Source: Gari tellinella (Eukaryota; Mollusca; Bivalvia; Cardiida; Psammobiidae). Taken from it: a DNA stretch of 64,000 bases. Location of the stretch: the NCBI GenBank assembly GCA_922989275.2, contig OV277859.1:88718198-88782197 (forward strand). Direction: 5' to 3'. The notes below the pieces were generated by a model. The model did not search any database, had not been told where the DNA came from, and saw only the letters and a program-made list of their open reading frames with translations. Below, in pieces: positions 20,793 to 32,275 of the stretch; within the stretch, counting starts at the first letter, position 1; every line of letters starts with the position of its first letter. A program made the position numbers and the translations under genes.

Positions 20793-23700
20793 TCTGCTTG
20801 AGAGGTGGGTGTATTGTTTGTGTTACGTTTCCTGCTTGAGTCTTTTTCGTATTTATTCCTATTTACATTGACCATCTATTTAAAACTCGGTATACATGGT
20901 ATTATGAAAACTTGATTCATTACATTTTAATATCAACACAGAAACCAAGGTAAACGCATACAGTACTCCCTCCTTACAACATTCTCCGAACAACGAGTCC
21001 CTCCTTACAACACTACTTGCGGGTGTTCCCCAAACAAGGCAATTGTATCTAACGCTATCTCGACTGCAATATCGTCTGCTTGAAATTATCGTCTGCTGTT
21101 TTTCTCCAAATTAGGTATTGGTTATTTTTAACAGAAAAAACATACAGACGAGTGACAAACAGTTTGCAAATGTAAGCTAAGTCTAACGCAGATCTCTTAG
21201 GGTATTACTTCCCCCCTCTCTATAAACTCCCTCCGAACAACACACACAATAATTGTCACCCAATGGATGTTGTTGTAGAGAGGAAGCACAGTATATATTT
21301 ACTATATGATATGATTATGCTTGCTATGGTGTAAAATGCATTCGATCTTATGCTATTAATTCCAAATAGTAAATTTAACCGACTTGCATCTTTGAAATGC
21401 AAATATGTTAAATGATGTGTGCTATAAACTCTGGAGAGAATCTACAACCTTATTAGGATTTTCTTACTGTATCTGTAAATACTGTTTCCATCATTATTGC
21501 TAGTGAACACGTTCCTAACGCTGAGTAGCCAAGTTACTAAATATACCGTATCATCACAACAGTACTGCGAGTACTTTGGTGATTAATGTATACAAATAGC
21601 TATCGAAAAAGCAATGTCTGATATTATATTTCACTGAATGGTAAAGCATGTTAATCATTTTTGACACATCGATGTCTCAACCATAGTTGATGAAAGAAAT
21701 TAAGTACACGAAACATGAGGAGCAGACATCATGTTTGGTGTAATAAGGGTTAAATGGAAAATATACAGTAAAGCTCATTTAAAACGAAATCCTAGGGACC
21801 TTGAACATTAATCCGTCTTATCCAATTTTGTCTTATCCATATAGAGAAGTTTCAGTGTAAATATGTTTGCATATAGTTAAACGAGTTTGCTATATATTCT
21901 TAATAAAGATTGATTACAGCAAAAGGTAAAAAGAAGCGGAAACCGTTTAATAGATTTTTACAAAAAGTGATGAAATCAAGAGACTAGTGTTTTCACACAG
22001 CTGTAAGAATTGGTTCACATGTTCAGATATTTACCCACAAAACAATATATCAAAGCAGACCAGGTGGCACTCTAATTGGTTCTAATCAGTTATCACTTCT
22101 ATCACTTTGACGTGTATCTAATGGCAATATTTAATGCTGTTTGAAACAGGACACACGTAATTACAGTTGTGATGATGGGGCTTACAATGTATTGGACAGG
22201 AGACTGATATAGGGTAATAGCTTAACTATGTGGTCGTCTAAAGGGTATGCTCCTGATCAGTGCCGAAATATGTAGAAAAAGAACTGGAGGTTGAATTTCA
22301 CATTTCTGAGGTTAAATGAACGTATTCGTAGGCAGTGTATATTTATATTATGAAATCAAATGTATGCGATGTTAAAATACTGTTTTACACGATGAGTATG
22401 CAGGAGCAAACACTGCTAGCTAAAGGTATGTTATCTCTTGTTCAGGCTGTCATCTCTAGATAGTACAGTAATTGCTTTGTTAAATTATATGTTGTGTTTA
22501 TTTTCACCCCTGTCAATTAGCCAAACGTAGATGTAATTAAATGTCGACAGAGATGAAATATACGCACACCATATGGTCAACCTTTCATTACAATATCTCT
22601 ATAATGAACATTTTTGGTACCTAGATATTACTATCAGCAATACATTGAATCTTCCTCATGATGTCATATAGTGTTTTGATCAATCAAAATTAATAAATGT
22701 TATTTAAAAAAGTTATTAAATCTTAGGGGGTACACCAACATTTGATTTTTTTAAACTGACATTCACTTAAATCAAAACTGAAATTTCTTAAAATCAGATG
22801 CTGATAAATTGAGCAGACATCACTTTATTAACTAGCAAAGCTTGGGAGGCAACACACTTAGTCATTCATTACTCAATTCAATTCATTCGCACTCAATCAT
22901 TACCTCTTTACTTTCATGAAGTTATATCCTTTAAAAATTGTCATCTGCTTTTATCTCTTAAAAATCAAATTTAGTTACAATTGACACAAGTTATATGGCA
23001 ATGAGTGTCAAACAGTTTGGATGCAGACGCAGTGTTACTCGAATTCTGATCAGAACCCAGTCTGTTTGAAAATCACCATTGAACTAGGTTATGTCAGTGA
23101 AAGGGTTAAGATCTTGAATGTCAAGACGTTTTAACCTTAGCTCAACTTAGTGACGCCTTTGATAGACACAATTACACATACATCTTCAGATACCTTCTGT
23201 CTGTAACAAAATTAAACAATTATCACAAATTTTGATAACCACTACAAGAGAAATGGTTACATCTCAATTTTTTTTAAAAAGTACCTTTGAATAAAAGCAT
23301 TTGGGGTATAGAAAAACAGTGCTGACTCTGTTCAGATAACTTATAAAGCAATTTGCTCATTGTCTGCACTGTTTGTTACTAATGAGTCAAACAACAATGT
23401 TTGACCTTACCATGCTAAATTGCAGTCTGCTTCAAATATAGTCTGCCCAACAAACAAAAACAAACCAAGCAGTTTTTATGGGTTTTTTTAAACCTAAAAC
23501 AAGAAGAATATAAGAGCTAAACAGTTTGGAATCAGACCAGATACTGCTTTATACTAGGTTTGATCTGGATGCAATCTATTTGCAAAAGGCTAGTCATGTT
23601 ACACCTAGGATGAAAAGGATCGCGTTACCTTTTCAGCATTATTCATTATTATTGGTACAAGTTATCTCTGATACTTGTAAATATATCAAAGTAAATTTTA

Positions 23701-24380
23701 TACAGTCTTACTACAGCAGACATCATCTTATCAGTCTGGTCAGTTTTAACGGGTCACAAGTTAACAACTTGCCTGTTTGAAAATAAATTACTGCCTTGTC
23801 GAGCTACCATGTCCGCTTGACTAGCCAATTAATCTAATCAGCACACGAACAGTCCCACCAGGCGGCAATATGAAAGGCACTATTATATTAAGAGTTGTAT
23901 ATATTTGTAATGGTTCAGGGTAATGACAAGATTGAGTGACCACACTCCTATTGTTGAAAAATAAACTCAAACTTACCTTAATGTGGTGAATGGGTGGCTC
24001 TCTGTTTTTATCTGATATATCTGAAACTGTCGATCGGAATGATTTCACCGCATGACAGAGATGTTAGCTTACTAGTATATACCAAAACTGAAATACACAG
24101 TTTGTTTACAGATTCTTGTGTAATGACACAGACTTTACTCAGTTTTTTGTGTTACACAAGTTTTGCTCCTTTTCTTGTGTACTTACACAACATTACCCCT
24201 TTTTCTTGTGTATTACACAGAAATAGACCTACTTTTTGTGTATTACACAAAATAATACTTGTTTTGTGTGTAAAATGACTCATTACGTCACACCATTTAC
24301 ACAGGTTTAACCCTATTTTCTGTGTAATTCAGTATGTCTCTGATTACGTAATGTGGTTGTGAAGTGCCCCCTATTCATCA

Positions 24381-24386
24381 GATGTC
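24381..24386. repeat. Right target-site duplication
   Basis: GATGTC, matching 10424-10429 in direct orientation. Removing one copy plus the element restores a continuous palindromic MITE. Confidence 0.8.
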
Positions 24387-24484
24387 ACAAGGCAGGATTA
24401 GATGACGAAATCAGAAATTAAATGTATTTTAAAGTTTTGACTTACGACAACAATTGTCGTACATAGTTTTATCAAACGGGCCCC
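24387..24484. mobile_element. Right half of the split palindromic MITE
   Basis: Contains CAGGATTAGATG, CTTACGACAACAATTGTCGT and the end AAACGGGCCCC, the inverted counterparts of 10281-10429. Confidence 0.7.
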
Positions 24485-24489
24485 TGGAT

Positions 24490-25725
24490 CTTAAAATGCA
24501 CACTTCCAGTTTCTAATTAAGTCTAGCCCACTTTAATAATATTAAACATGTTGAGCTTTGAAATACAATGCTAAATGACAAACAATGCAAATCTTGATTT
24601 GAAGGCCCCTGCAGGAGGAATCTTTTGGTCAGAGTCTATACCAATTGCGTAGAAAAAGTGTACACATGTTACATGTACTTCTTATTGCAAGGACGAGGTT
24701 AAGCAAAAAGCGTCAAAAGACTTTTTTGGCTCCAGAGTATGGAAATGTATATTCAATATTGCTTTTGCAGAATAGTAAAGAAGACTGCGTGACAATTTGG
24801 AAGATACAAATACGTGGAAGAAAAATAGGAGGGAAAAGATAATATAACAGGGCTCCAATAAGATGGAGTAAACTGAATAAATTCAACATTTTCTCACTCC
24901 TTTAAGCACCAAATACGCATTAGAATCGTCTCAAATAGAGGATTCAAAAGAACAGTGAAACCATAGGATTGAATGCAGAAATACAGATTATCTATTTGGA
25001 ATACTCCCCTTATCTGGAGCCTGGAAATAAACCGAAAAAAGGCAAGACAAATACATGTTCAAGGAAGAGGAATGTAGCTAATAAACTTAAGAATATATAT
25101 AGAGATGGGATTGAATAAAGAGGAAGAAGAATGAGAAAAAATTTAGTAATATTTAGATTCTTGCCAATGTGTTTCATATCCGGAATGCCACATCCTGAAT
25201 CAAAATATTAGAGTGCAGAAGCCGTTCACTAACACGTGACCACAAGCAAAACATAACCCCATACATGTATATGTACAATGTACCAGTTCATATCACAAAA
25301 TATGCAAACTTTAATACCTCGTGACTATATAACACTTAAGAGCGTTCAAATAAGTGTGTTGAAATAGTACATTAATAATTGCATGTTGTGTTTATCAGTT
25401 ACTCCAGTTACACATTTAATTCATTTCTCCACTGAAGAAAACACAATAATGAATATGTAGATCTATCATAATAATAATTTTCTATATTCTAGCATATGGT
25501 AGCTTAAAACAGACTGAAAGTAAGGCTGTTTGCATAGAGAGACCATCGGGGGTTGACGCCTGTTTAATTATTTTCGGACTCATTAATACGATACCCGGAT
25601 GGCATATGTACAGCCGTTTTAATAGTCATAAAGCAGCATGTTTTACTGTTAAATCGATGATGCTACTATATCTCTTCGAGGCGTATCGTCATTGGACATT
25701 AATAGGTTATTGGAGGTACAGTAAA
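24490..25725. other. No recognised feature
   Basis: AT-rich. The longest frame (24645-24842, 65 codons) is Lys/Arg-rich and does not look like a conserved protein. No hairpin of the common classes is present, unusually for this window. Confidence 0.5.
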
Positions 25726-25727
25726 AC

Positions 25728-26153
25728 ATCTCTATTACGACCATTAACCCATTCACTGCCATGACGTCATCAATCTTAAACAATTGTCGTCTGCTTTCAT
25801 TTCTAAAATTAAATATTTAGTTATTTTGACTTATGATATATTGAAATGAGTGTAAAACAGTTTGTATCCTGATCAGACGCCGCTTTACGCGGCGTCAGAT
25901 CAGGATCCAAACTGTTTTCAAATAACTAGTGCACTCGGGGTAAGGCAGTGAAGGGGTTAAAGTGTGTGAATAATAGATTAATGCTTAAAGCAACGTGACA
26001 GTAAAACAGAAAGTTCCGTTAGGAACTATCTGTTATACTGTCACTTTGCTTTTAGCTGCCACTTTGCTGTCACTTACTGTCACTTTGCTTTAAGCTGCCA
26101 CCTGCTTTTCAAGCAACCAATTAGCCTTCTTTTAAGTGGTCGTAATAAAGAGG
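25728..26153. mobile_element. MITE family E, split by a nested TTAA-type MITE
   Basis: Left end CATCTCTATTACGACCA, right end TGGTCGTAATAAAGAGG. Its own hairpin is at 25987-26054 (GTGACAGTAAAACAG..CTGTTATACTGTCAC). A family A element (25748-25956) is inserted at a TTAA near its left end. Confidence 0.75.
25748..25956. mobile_element. TTAA-type MITE (family A), intact TSD
   Basis: TTAA at 25744-25747 and 25957-25960. Ends are CCCATTCACTGCC and GGCAGTGAAGGGG, a 13-bp inverted repeat with one mismatch. Central hairpin at 25854-25919 (core GCCGC-TTTA-CGCGGC). Confidence 0.9.
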
Positions 26154-26252
26154 TTTTACTTTTTATTGATCACCTGTATGCAACAGGTTTCACGCTAATA
26201 AACATACCAGCATTTTGGAAATGTTGTCTGCTACAAAGTAATCAAGTAGGTA

Positions 26253-26496
26253 CAGAGAAGAAAACGTTATTCCTTCCCAATAAACGCGTTTACGCTTAAA
26301 CTATTATTCCCTGTACAAACAGTTTGGAGCCAGATCAGAGGCCGGATAACCCGGCGTCTGATCAGGCTCCAAACTATTTGCCACTTAATATAAAGTCAAA
26401 ATCGTCAAAAAGTTGTCATTTTCTACATGTTAGTGTTTTGCGTTTGCGTTTCGTTTGCGTTTAAACGGGAAAGAATATATAACGTTTTCTCCACTG
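26253..26496. mobile_element. TA-type MITE (family D)
   Basis: 244 bp between TA dinucleotides. Left end CAGAGAAGAAAACG (diverged), right end CGTTTTCTCCACTG. Hairpin 26316-26380, core GCCGGA-TAA-CCCGGC. Confidence 0.85.
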
Positions 26497-26839
26497 TAAG
26501 TGATTTGGGTTTGAATTTGGTTTGACACTGCACTGGTTAGTAAAAGTTTGCATATTTTGTGATATCAGCAATCAGTTAGTATTTGGCTATCAATTCAATC
26601 CCATGTAAAATATACCCATATCAGGAGTTGATACGAACTTATTAATAGTAACACATATACATGTAATGAGTATTTCGGCAATTTACAGGTTGGGTGAATT
26701 ATGTTTACTAATTTACTTCAAAAGAAAATTTCGAGGTTCCTGTTCAGTGAAGTCTATTTTTGATTTACTTCAGTGCAGTACAATCTATTTGCAATGTACA
26801 TGTATTGCAAAATGATAAACTTTTCAGAGTTGTGCACTA

Positions 26840-27085
26840 CAGTGGAGAATCTGTTATTCTTTCCCGTTTAAACGCAAACGTACGCAAACGCAAAACAGTA
26901 AAACGTAGAAAATAACAACTTTTCGACAATTCTTACAATTGATATTAAGCTGAGTGGTAAACAGTTTGAAGCCTGATCAGACGCCGGGTAACCCGGCGTC
27001 TGATCTGGCTCCAAACTGTTTGCAATGGAAAAAATAGTTTTAGCGTAAACGCGTTTATTGGGAAAGAATAACGTTTTCTCCACTG
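26840..27085. mobile_element. TA-type MITE (family D), reverse orientation
   Basis: 246 bp between TA dinucleotides, ends CAGTGGAGAATCTG and CGTTTTCTCCACTG. GCAAACG repeats lie left of the hairpin (26957-27022, core GCCGGG-TAA-CCCGGC) and the AAACGCGTTTA box right of it, inverted relative to 8199-8444. Confidence 0.9.
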
Positions 27086-27256
27086 TATAAACACAGACGA
27101 TATTTTTGCGTTAACCCTTTCATTCTCAATGACGCTTAAAAGCGTTTCTCTGTGATGGAGCGTCCAGCTCTGTATTGTTTTGCCAGATAATATCAAAGCA
27201 TATACATGTATATCACAGTATTGTGACCCTCAAAGATAAACTGATTTATTGTTCCA

Positions 27257-27506
27257 CTGGGGAGTCTTTTTTTCATTTTCAGTTTGATACAAAACAACGC
27301 TTTTACGATAAAACCACTATTTCCCCTATTGCAAACAGTTTTGAGCCAGATCAGACGCCGGGTAACCCGATGTCTGCTCAGGCTCCAAAGTGTTTGTCGC
27401 TTAGATTAAAATAATACGTTAGAAATTTACAAAGTTGAAACTGTCTACATTTTAGTTCATTGCGTTTGAGTTTAAACGGGAAAGAATAACATTTTATCTA
27501 CTGTAT
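27257..27506. mobile_element. TA-type MITE (family D), eroded copy
   Basis: Left end decayed (CACTGGGGAGTC), right end AACATTTTATCTACTG. Hairpin 27331-27396 has lost pairing in part of its core (GGGTAACCCGATG). Confidence 0.7.
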
Positions 27507-27832
27507 TTATCTGCAAAACGGGTATCTAGTGCATACTGCATATTTTATGAATATATATATCGCTGGAAAGTTCTAGTGAAAGAAGCATGTATCGATTTCT
27601 AATAGATCAACTGAAACATTCACCAATGAAAACTTCATATTGACAAGATAAATGTTCATGTCCATTGTTTACTATCTGCAAAATGACACATAGTTCAATT
27701 GACCTTGATTAGAATGCACCTTAGGAATCCTTTGATCAGAATATACATTCTTTACAGAGGGCAAGTGTACTCTTCACTAGTGCAGCGTAAATGACGCTTA
27801 CTATATGCGTCACTAGTGACTTTTGGGTTACA

Positions 27833-28067
27833 GTGGAGAAGATGCCATTATTTCCCAGTAAACGCATTTACTCTAAAAAACTATCCATTGCAAACAGTTT
27901 GGGGCTAGATCAGACGCCGGGTTACCTGGCGTCTGATCAGGTTCGAAAATGTTTGCCACTCAGATAAGAATACACAGAAGATTGTCATTTTCTATAGTTA
28001 AGTCCATTGCGTTAGCGTTTCTTTTGCTTTTTAAACGGGATAGAATAGGTTTTTACTCTCCACAGTA
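27833..28067. mobile_element. TA-type MITE (family D)
   Basis: Left end CAGTGGAGAAGATGCC, right end ACTCTCCACAG. Hairpin 27890-27956, core GCCGGG-TTA-CCTGGC with a G:T-type mismatch in the tip. Confidence 0.75.
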
Positions 28068-28462
28068 ATACCTTCAACTTGTATTAAGCGGTCACCGAAA
28101 ACAAATCAAACCTTTGACCGGTTATAATGGTGGATTTTACTGTATACTCTTTGCTAAAACATGCCTACAGAAATGACATAAAACGTACATGTATTTATGT
28201 AACCTCTACATAGAAAGTATGTGATATTTTGAAAGGCATGGGTTGATCCCCTTTCAAGATAACTGGGCGAACAGCCATTAGTCAAATGGAGACCAACTGC
28301 CAGGTTGAAAAGCGTGACTTTAAAATCCGAAAGTAATACAAAACTTGGATTATTTCAAATATTTATATAGCCTAATTTACCATAATTCAGTAAAACCTCG
28401 TCATAACTTAAACTCAAAGGAAGATTTTATATGCTGTTAAAGACAAGTGACACTTAAAAGCA

Positions 28463-28516
28463 AGATACAAGTAAAGCAGAAAGCTCCTAAAGGAGATTTC
28501 TGCTTTACTTGCATCT
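28463..28516. repeat. Hairpin, AGTAAAGCAGAAAGCTCC class
   Basis: A stem of about 25 bp with one internal mismatch (AGCTCC versus GGAGAT) around a TAA loop. Confidence 0.8.
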
Positions 28517-28519
28517 AGT

Positions 28520-29235
28520 CTTTTATGCACTGAAACACTGCATTTAAACACTCAAAAGAAACATTCGCTAGGTTGGTCGTTGGAGTAGAACTTTTCTGTA
28601 GTAGTGTTGAGGAATTTGCCTTATATAAGTCACATGAAACGCTATTATATACCTTATTGTGTATGTTGAAAACCCTCATCCATCCGGCAAGGAATTTTTC
28701 TGGATACACCGAAAATATAACCCCGAGATACACCCATGCACGACCTACAGTAACCCCTCATAAGAATTAATGTTGGTTTTAACAATTGGCAGTTTAATTC
28801 AAGGCAAAAATAATTATTTACTCAGCATTATGCCTCTAGACCATATCAGTAGATATTAATAAGCAAGCAGTGCAAATTGCAGAGTTTCGTAGGTGTCTGT
28901 ACTGTTTGCCGTTGCATGAATTTGAAATATAATTTACAAACTGGTGAATTCAATGCAGACGATATTCGGGCAGTGGTTGGGTTAAGCAAACAATTTTGAT
29001 TTGCATACATAGTTCTTTATTGAATCCTTTTTGAAAACGATTTTGCCTAGAAGCGCTTCATAAACATACAAAATACAATCGAATATGGATAACCCGAGCT
29101 CACTTATATTTTAACGTACCCGTACTGTATTTCAAAGATAAAACGTGACTTAACACACCTATTCCTGGATATTGCAATGAAATCATCCTCATGTGCTTGC
29201 TAGTAGATTCCATTAAAGATATATAAAGGTTACAT
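28520..29235. other. No recognised feature
   Basis: Short overlapping frames on both strands (28515-28770) do not look conserved. A faded GCAGACGATATT word at 28950 suggests remains of a TTAA-type MITE. Confidence 0.45.
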
Positions 29236-29238
29236 GTA

Positions 29239-29484
29239 CAGTGGAGAATCTGTTATTCTTTCCCAATAAACGCGTTTACGCTATAACTATTATTTGCAGT
29301 GCAAACAGTTTGGAGCCAGATCAGACGCCGGGTAACCCGGCGTCTGATCAGGCTCCAAACTGTTTGCCACCAAGATAAACAAGAATTATCAGAATTGTCC
29401 AAAAGTTGTTCTTTTCTACGTTTTAGTGTTTTGCGTTTGCGTACGTTTGCGTTTAAACGGGAAAGAATAACAGATTCTCCACTG
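29239..29484. mobile_element. TA-type MITE (family D), well preserved
   Basis: 246 bp between TA dinucleotides. Ends CAGTGGAGAATCTG and CAGATTCTCCACTG are perfect complements. Hairpin 29301-29367 is perfect (core GCCGGG-TAA-CCCGGC). Almost the same sequence recurs at 45367-45613 and 8199-8444, so these are probably the youngest copies. Confidence 0.9.
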
Positions 29485-29498
29485 TATCATATGCAATA

Positions 29499-29565
29499 GC
29501 AAACAGTGTATACCCTGATGAGACGCCGCGTAACGCAGCGTCTCATCAGGAACTACACTGATTGC
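29499..29565. repeat. Short hairpin, GATGAGACGCCGCG class
   Basis: Arms CCTGATGAGACGC and GCGTCTCATCAGG pair perfectly. GATGAG replaces GATCAG on both sides, a clear compensated change. It directly follows the TA element. Confidence 0.85.
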
Positions 29566-30415
29566 CAATGTCGCTTTAATATACAGAAGGCTTAATTAAC
29601 TGGGTTAAGCAGGTTTTAATTTTGAATTATGGATATGTTCGATCTAGGCGAGCTCGAATGGCCGGGTTTCAATTGAGGAAATATATGTCTGATCAGGATC
29701 CAAACTGTTTGGCACTCGTATCGACATTTCATCAGTCAAAATAGTCCTAAAGCTGACTTTAAAAATATTGCAGACGGCATTACCAATGCAGGCGATATTT
29801 TGGCGGTAAGAGGGTTAAAGCAGACGATAAAACTTAGCAGCGTGAGTTAATTGAGTTGAGTTATAGAAGTTCGACAGTATTTTCAGTTCATTGAAATAAA
29901 GTATAGACAGTGTTTCTTTACCAAGATACCAGTATACAGACAAGTACATAACCATAAACTCTAATTTACGTTTCTTATTCAATTGAGAAGACGTTATTTC
30001 CTCCCAATAAACACGTTTATGCAAACAATTATATCCTATGCAAACAGGTGGGAGCGTGATCAGACCCCGGGTAATATAATATTACATGTATACATTCTAT
30101 TGCAAACGCATTTGAAATTAAATTGATTTACACCTTTTTACGAATACTTCGATTTTGTTATGATCGACAACTTAACATGGGAAGCATGTTGGTAATTCTT
30201 AAGACAGGTGACTGCTGAATGAAAATCTAGTCTAGTTGTGACTTAATTTTAGGTTTGCTTTTCGCAGTTTCGCAATACATGATTGCATTTTGGAAAATAA
30301 CTTAGACCGAAGCCATGTAGATCATGTAGGAACCCTTTGATTTAGTGGGGGCAAACTGGTTAACTCATTTACCCCTGAAACATTTAACGGTTAATTCCAA
30401 TTTCAAAATATGCTA

Positions 30416-30667
30416 CAGTGGAGAACACGTTATTCTTTCCCAATAAACGCGTTTACGCTAAAACCATTACCGTATTTCCATTGCAAACAGTTTGGAGCCA
30501 ATTAAGACGCCGGATTACCCGGAGTCTGATTAGGCTCCAAACACGTTGCCACTCAATTTAAAATGAGTCGTCAAAATTGTCAACAATTTGTCATTTTACC
30601 CATTTTAATGCACTGCGTTTGCATTTCGTTTGCGTTTAAACGGGAAAGAATGTCGTTTTCTCCACTG
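30416..30667. mobile_element. TA-type MITE (family D)
   Basis: 252 bp, ends CAGTGGAGAACACG and CGTTTTCTCCACTG. Hairpin 30483-30549 has a compensated AATTAAGACG/CTGATTAGG variant arm. A second, partial copy of the family follows directly at about 30668-30815. Confidence 0.85.
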
Positions 30668-30682
30668 TAAAACATTTCATTT

Positions 30683-30748
30683 GCATACAGGATGGAGTCA
30701 GATCAGATGCCGGGTTACCGGCGTCTGATCTGACTCCAAACTGTTTGC
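30683..30748. repeat. Short hairpin, GGAGTCAGATCAG arms
   Basis: Arms GGAGTCAGATCAGATGCCGG and CCGGCGTCTGATCTGACTCC. The GAGTC/GACTC change is paired; one G:T mismatch lies in the inner stem. Confidence 0.85.
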
Positions 30749-30939
30749 TATTGACATAGGGGTTTTGGCATAAGCGCGTTTATTTGGGACAAGGAAAACG
30801 TCATTTCCACTGTAGCTGTATAACAGGTGGGCGGTGCACTCTTGTAATTGGAACGCATTCTCTGAATTTGGCAAGTCATATAATTATACCCTATATATAC
30901 TTAAATGGAAGCGTGACAAAAGCGATCTCACTTACGTTT

Positions 30940-31010
30940 GTAAACAGCTTGAATTCAAATCTAATATGCCGAGTTACTCGGCGTCTGATCAATAAATTCA
31001 AGCAGCTTGA
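30940..31010. repeat. Diverged hairpin, GCCGAG-TTA-CTCGGC core
   Basis: Core GCCGAGTTACTCGGC is a perfect palindrome different from the GC-rich cores elsewhere; the outer arms (TTGAATTC..GAATTCAA-like) are partly decayed. Confidence 0.75.
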
Positions 31011-31511
31011 CACTCAGATAAATTCAGTCAAATTCCAAAATTCTGAATTTGCAAGCAAACGCAGACGACAAATCTAAGCAGACGGCAATTTTAAGCAGAC
31101 GAGAAATTAGCAGTTAAAAGTATTAACGACATCGTGACATCTGTTTCTTAAAGGGACGTTATTCAATACTGTCTTCAGACAGAGAGGGACACGCCTTGAT
31201 CAAACATCAGCCCCTTTGCATGCACAGTTAATGTCGTCTGCTTCAAATTGTCATCTGCTTTCATCATGGCACCAAGTTACTAAAATTCTTCTTCTTCGCA
31301 TTTACAGGTATATACATATATATGCGCACCGGATGACAGACAGTTTGGATTCAAATCATTCACAGCGTTACTGGGTGTTAGGTTTTATATCCAAATTGTT
31401 TGATTAAAATTGTTTGCAAAGTTTCATTTACAGTTTTCAAATGATTTTAAAACAGATGACGACAAAGATAAGGAATATGAATCGGAATTAAATAGAAGTA
31501 CAGTTGAGTTG

Positions 31512-31742
31512 TCCCGTTTATCCTTTCACTCTCAATGGTGCTTTTAAGCGCGTTTGCAAACAGTTTGGAACCTGATGAGACGCCGCGTCATGCGGCGTCT
31601 GATCAGGCTCTAAACTGTTTGACATTCTTTTATTAAAAGTCTTCAGTCCAGTCATACTGCCTTAAATTTAACGTTGAAACGATATGGCAGACAACAATAT
31701 TGAGGCAGACGACAAACTCGCGAAAACTTTGGTAGCGAAAGG
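31512..31742. mobile_element. TTAA-type MITE (family A), eroded TSD
   Basis: Left TTTATCCTTTCACTCTCAATG, right TTGGTAGCGAAAGGG near GAATTAA. Hairpin 31557-31621, core GCCGCG-TCA-TGCGGC. Confidence 0.75.
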
Positions 31743-31827
31743 GTGAATTAACCAAAACAAAATGCAATTAAACGTCGTAAATAACATGCTACTGGAAAGC
31801 ATTGACGATCTATTTCAACTTAAGTGA

Positions 31828-31892
31828 CAGACAGTTTGGCGCATGGTCAGACGCCGGTTTACCCGGCGTCTGATCTGGCTTCAAACGTTTTG
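31828..31892. repeat. Short hairpin in a partial TA-type MITE
   Basis: Core GCCGGT-TTA-CCCGGC; to the right AAACGCGTTTATTTGGAAT and a decayed CTTCTCAACTG end (~31956) show family D. The left end is missing. Confidence 0.7.
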
Positions 31893-32275
31893 CAATGAAA
31901 ACAACTTATTAAGTTTAAACGCGTTTATTTGGAATAAGCGTCTTCTCAACTGTAGATCTACATGGTATGTGTTTTATTTGTAAATCGTTATCTTTCTGTT
32001 ATGTCTTCAACGTGAGTGTTCTCGTTTCAAGTAATTCATTTTAAGTTCCTTTGTCGTTTTGACTGAGGTGCAGAGAAATGTCGATAAAAGTAGCAAACTA
32101 AAATGTATTTAGATCCTGCTCATGCGGACACCCAATTACTAAGAGTCTGATCTGGATCTATACTGTTTCCATAATAAGTTTGGTGGAGCATTGTCTGATA
32201 AGCGAATCATGTATGACGTCATGGTGCAGACTAGTTCTTAAACCTATCATGATCAAATTTATCGTGAGCTTTTAC

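Larger units (their letters stand above)
10430..24380. mobile_element. Defective Maverick/Polinton element with 6.2-kb inverted arms
   Basis: 13,951 bp bounded by TGATGAATAG and CTATTCATCA, flanked by GATGTC duplications. The arms are 10430-16623 and 18187-24380; every mirrored landmark I checked sums to 34810, so there is no net indel, and I found no mismatch in the stretches compared. The core 16624-18186 is unique. Type B polymerase C-terminus in each arm and two Maverick-type small genes in or entering the core assign it to the Maverick/Polinton-adintovirus group. Full elements are typically 15-20 kb with integrase, ATPase, protease and capsid genes, none of which is visible here. The TG..CA ends and TSD show that the inverted form itself was integrated, which argues against a simple assembly fold-back. 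Confidence 0.85.
18187..24380 (-). repeat. Right arm of the Maverick-derived element
   Basis: The reverse complement of 10430-16623, including homopolymer lengths and microsatellite interruptions in the places compared. Contents are mirrored: polymerase remnant, ~130-bp array (19077-19988), CCGG array (19990-20365), (TG)n tract, family I MITE (20960-21293), 30-bp array (24085-24249). Confidence 0.85.

Noticed and set aside
10430..24380. The giant palindrome as a simple assembly fold-back error
   Set aside because: A fold-back would give inverted, not direct, flanking identity. Here a direct 6-bp duplication and two halves of one MITE flank the unit. Consensus collapse of arm differences remains possible.
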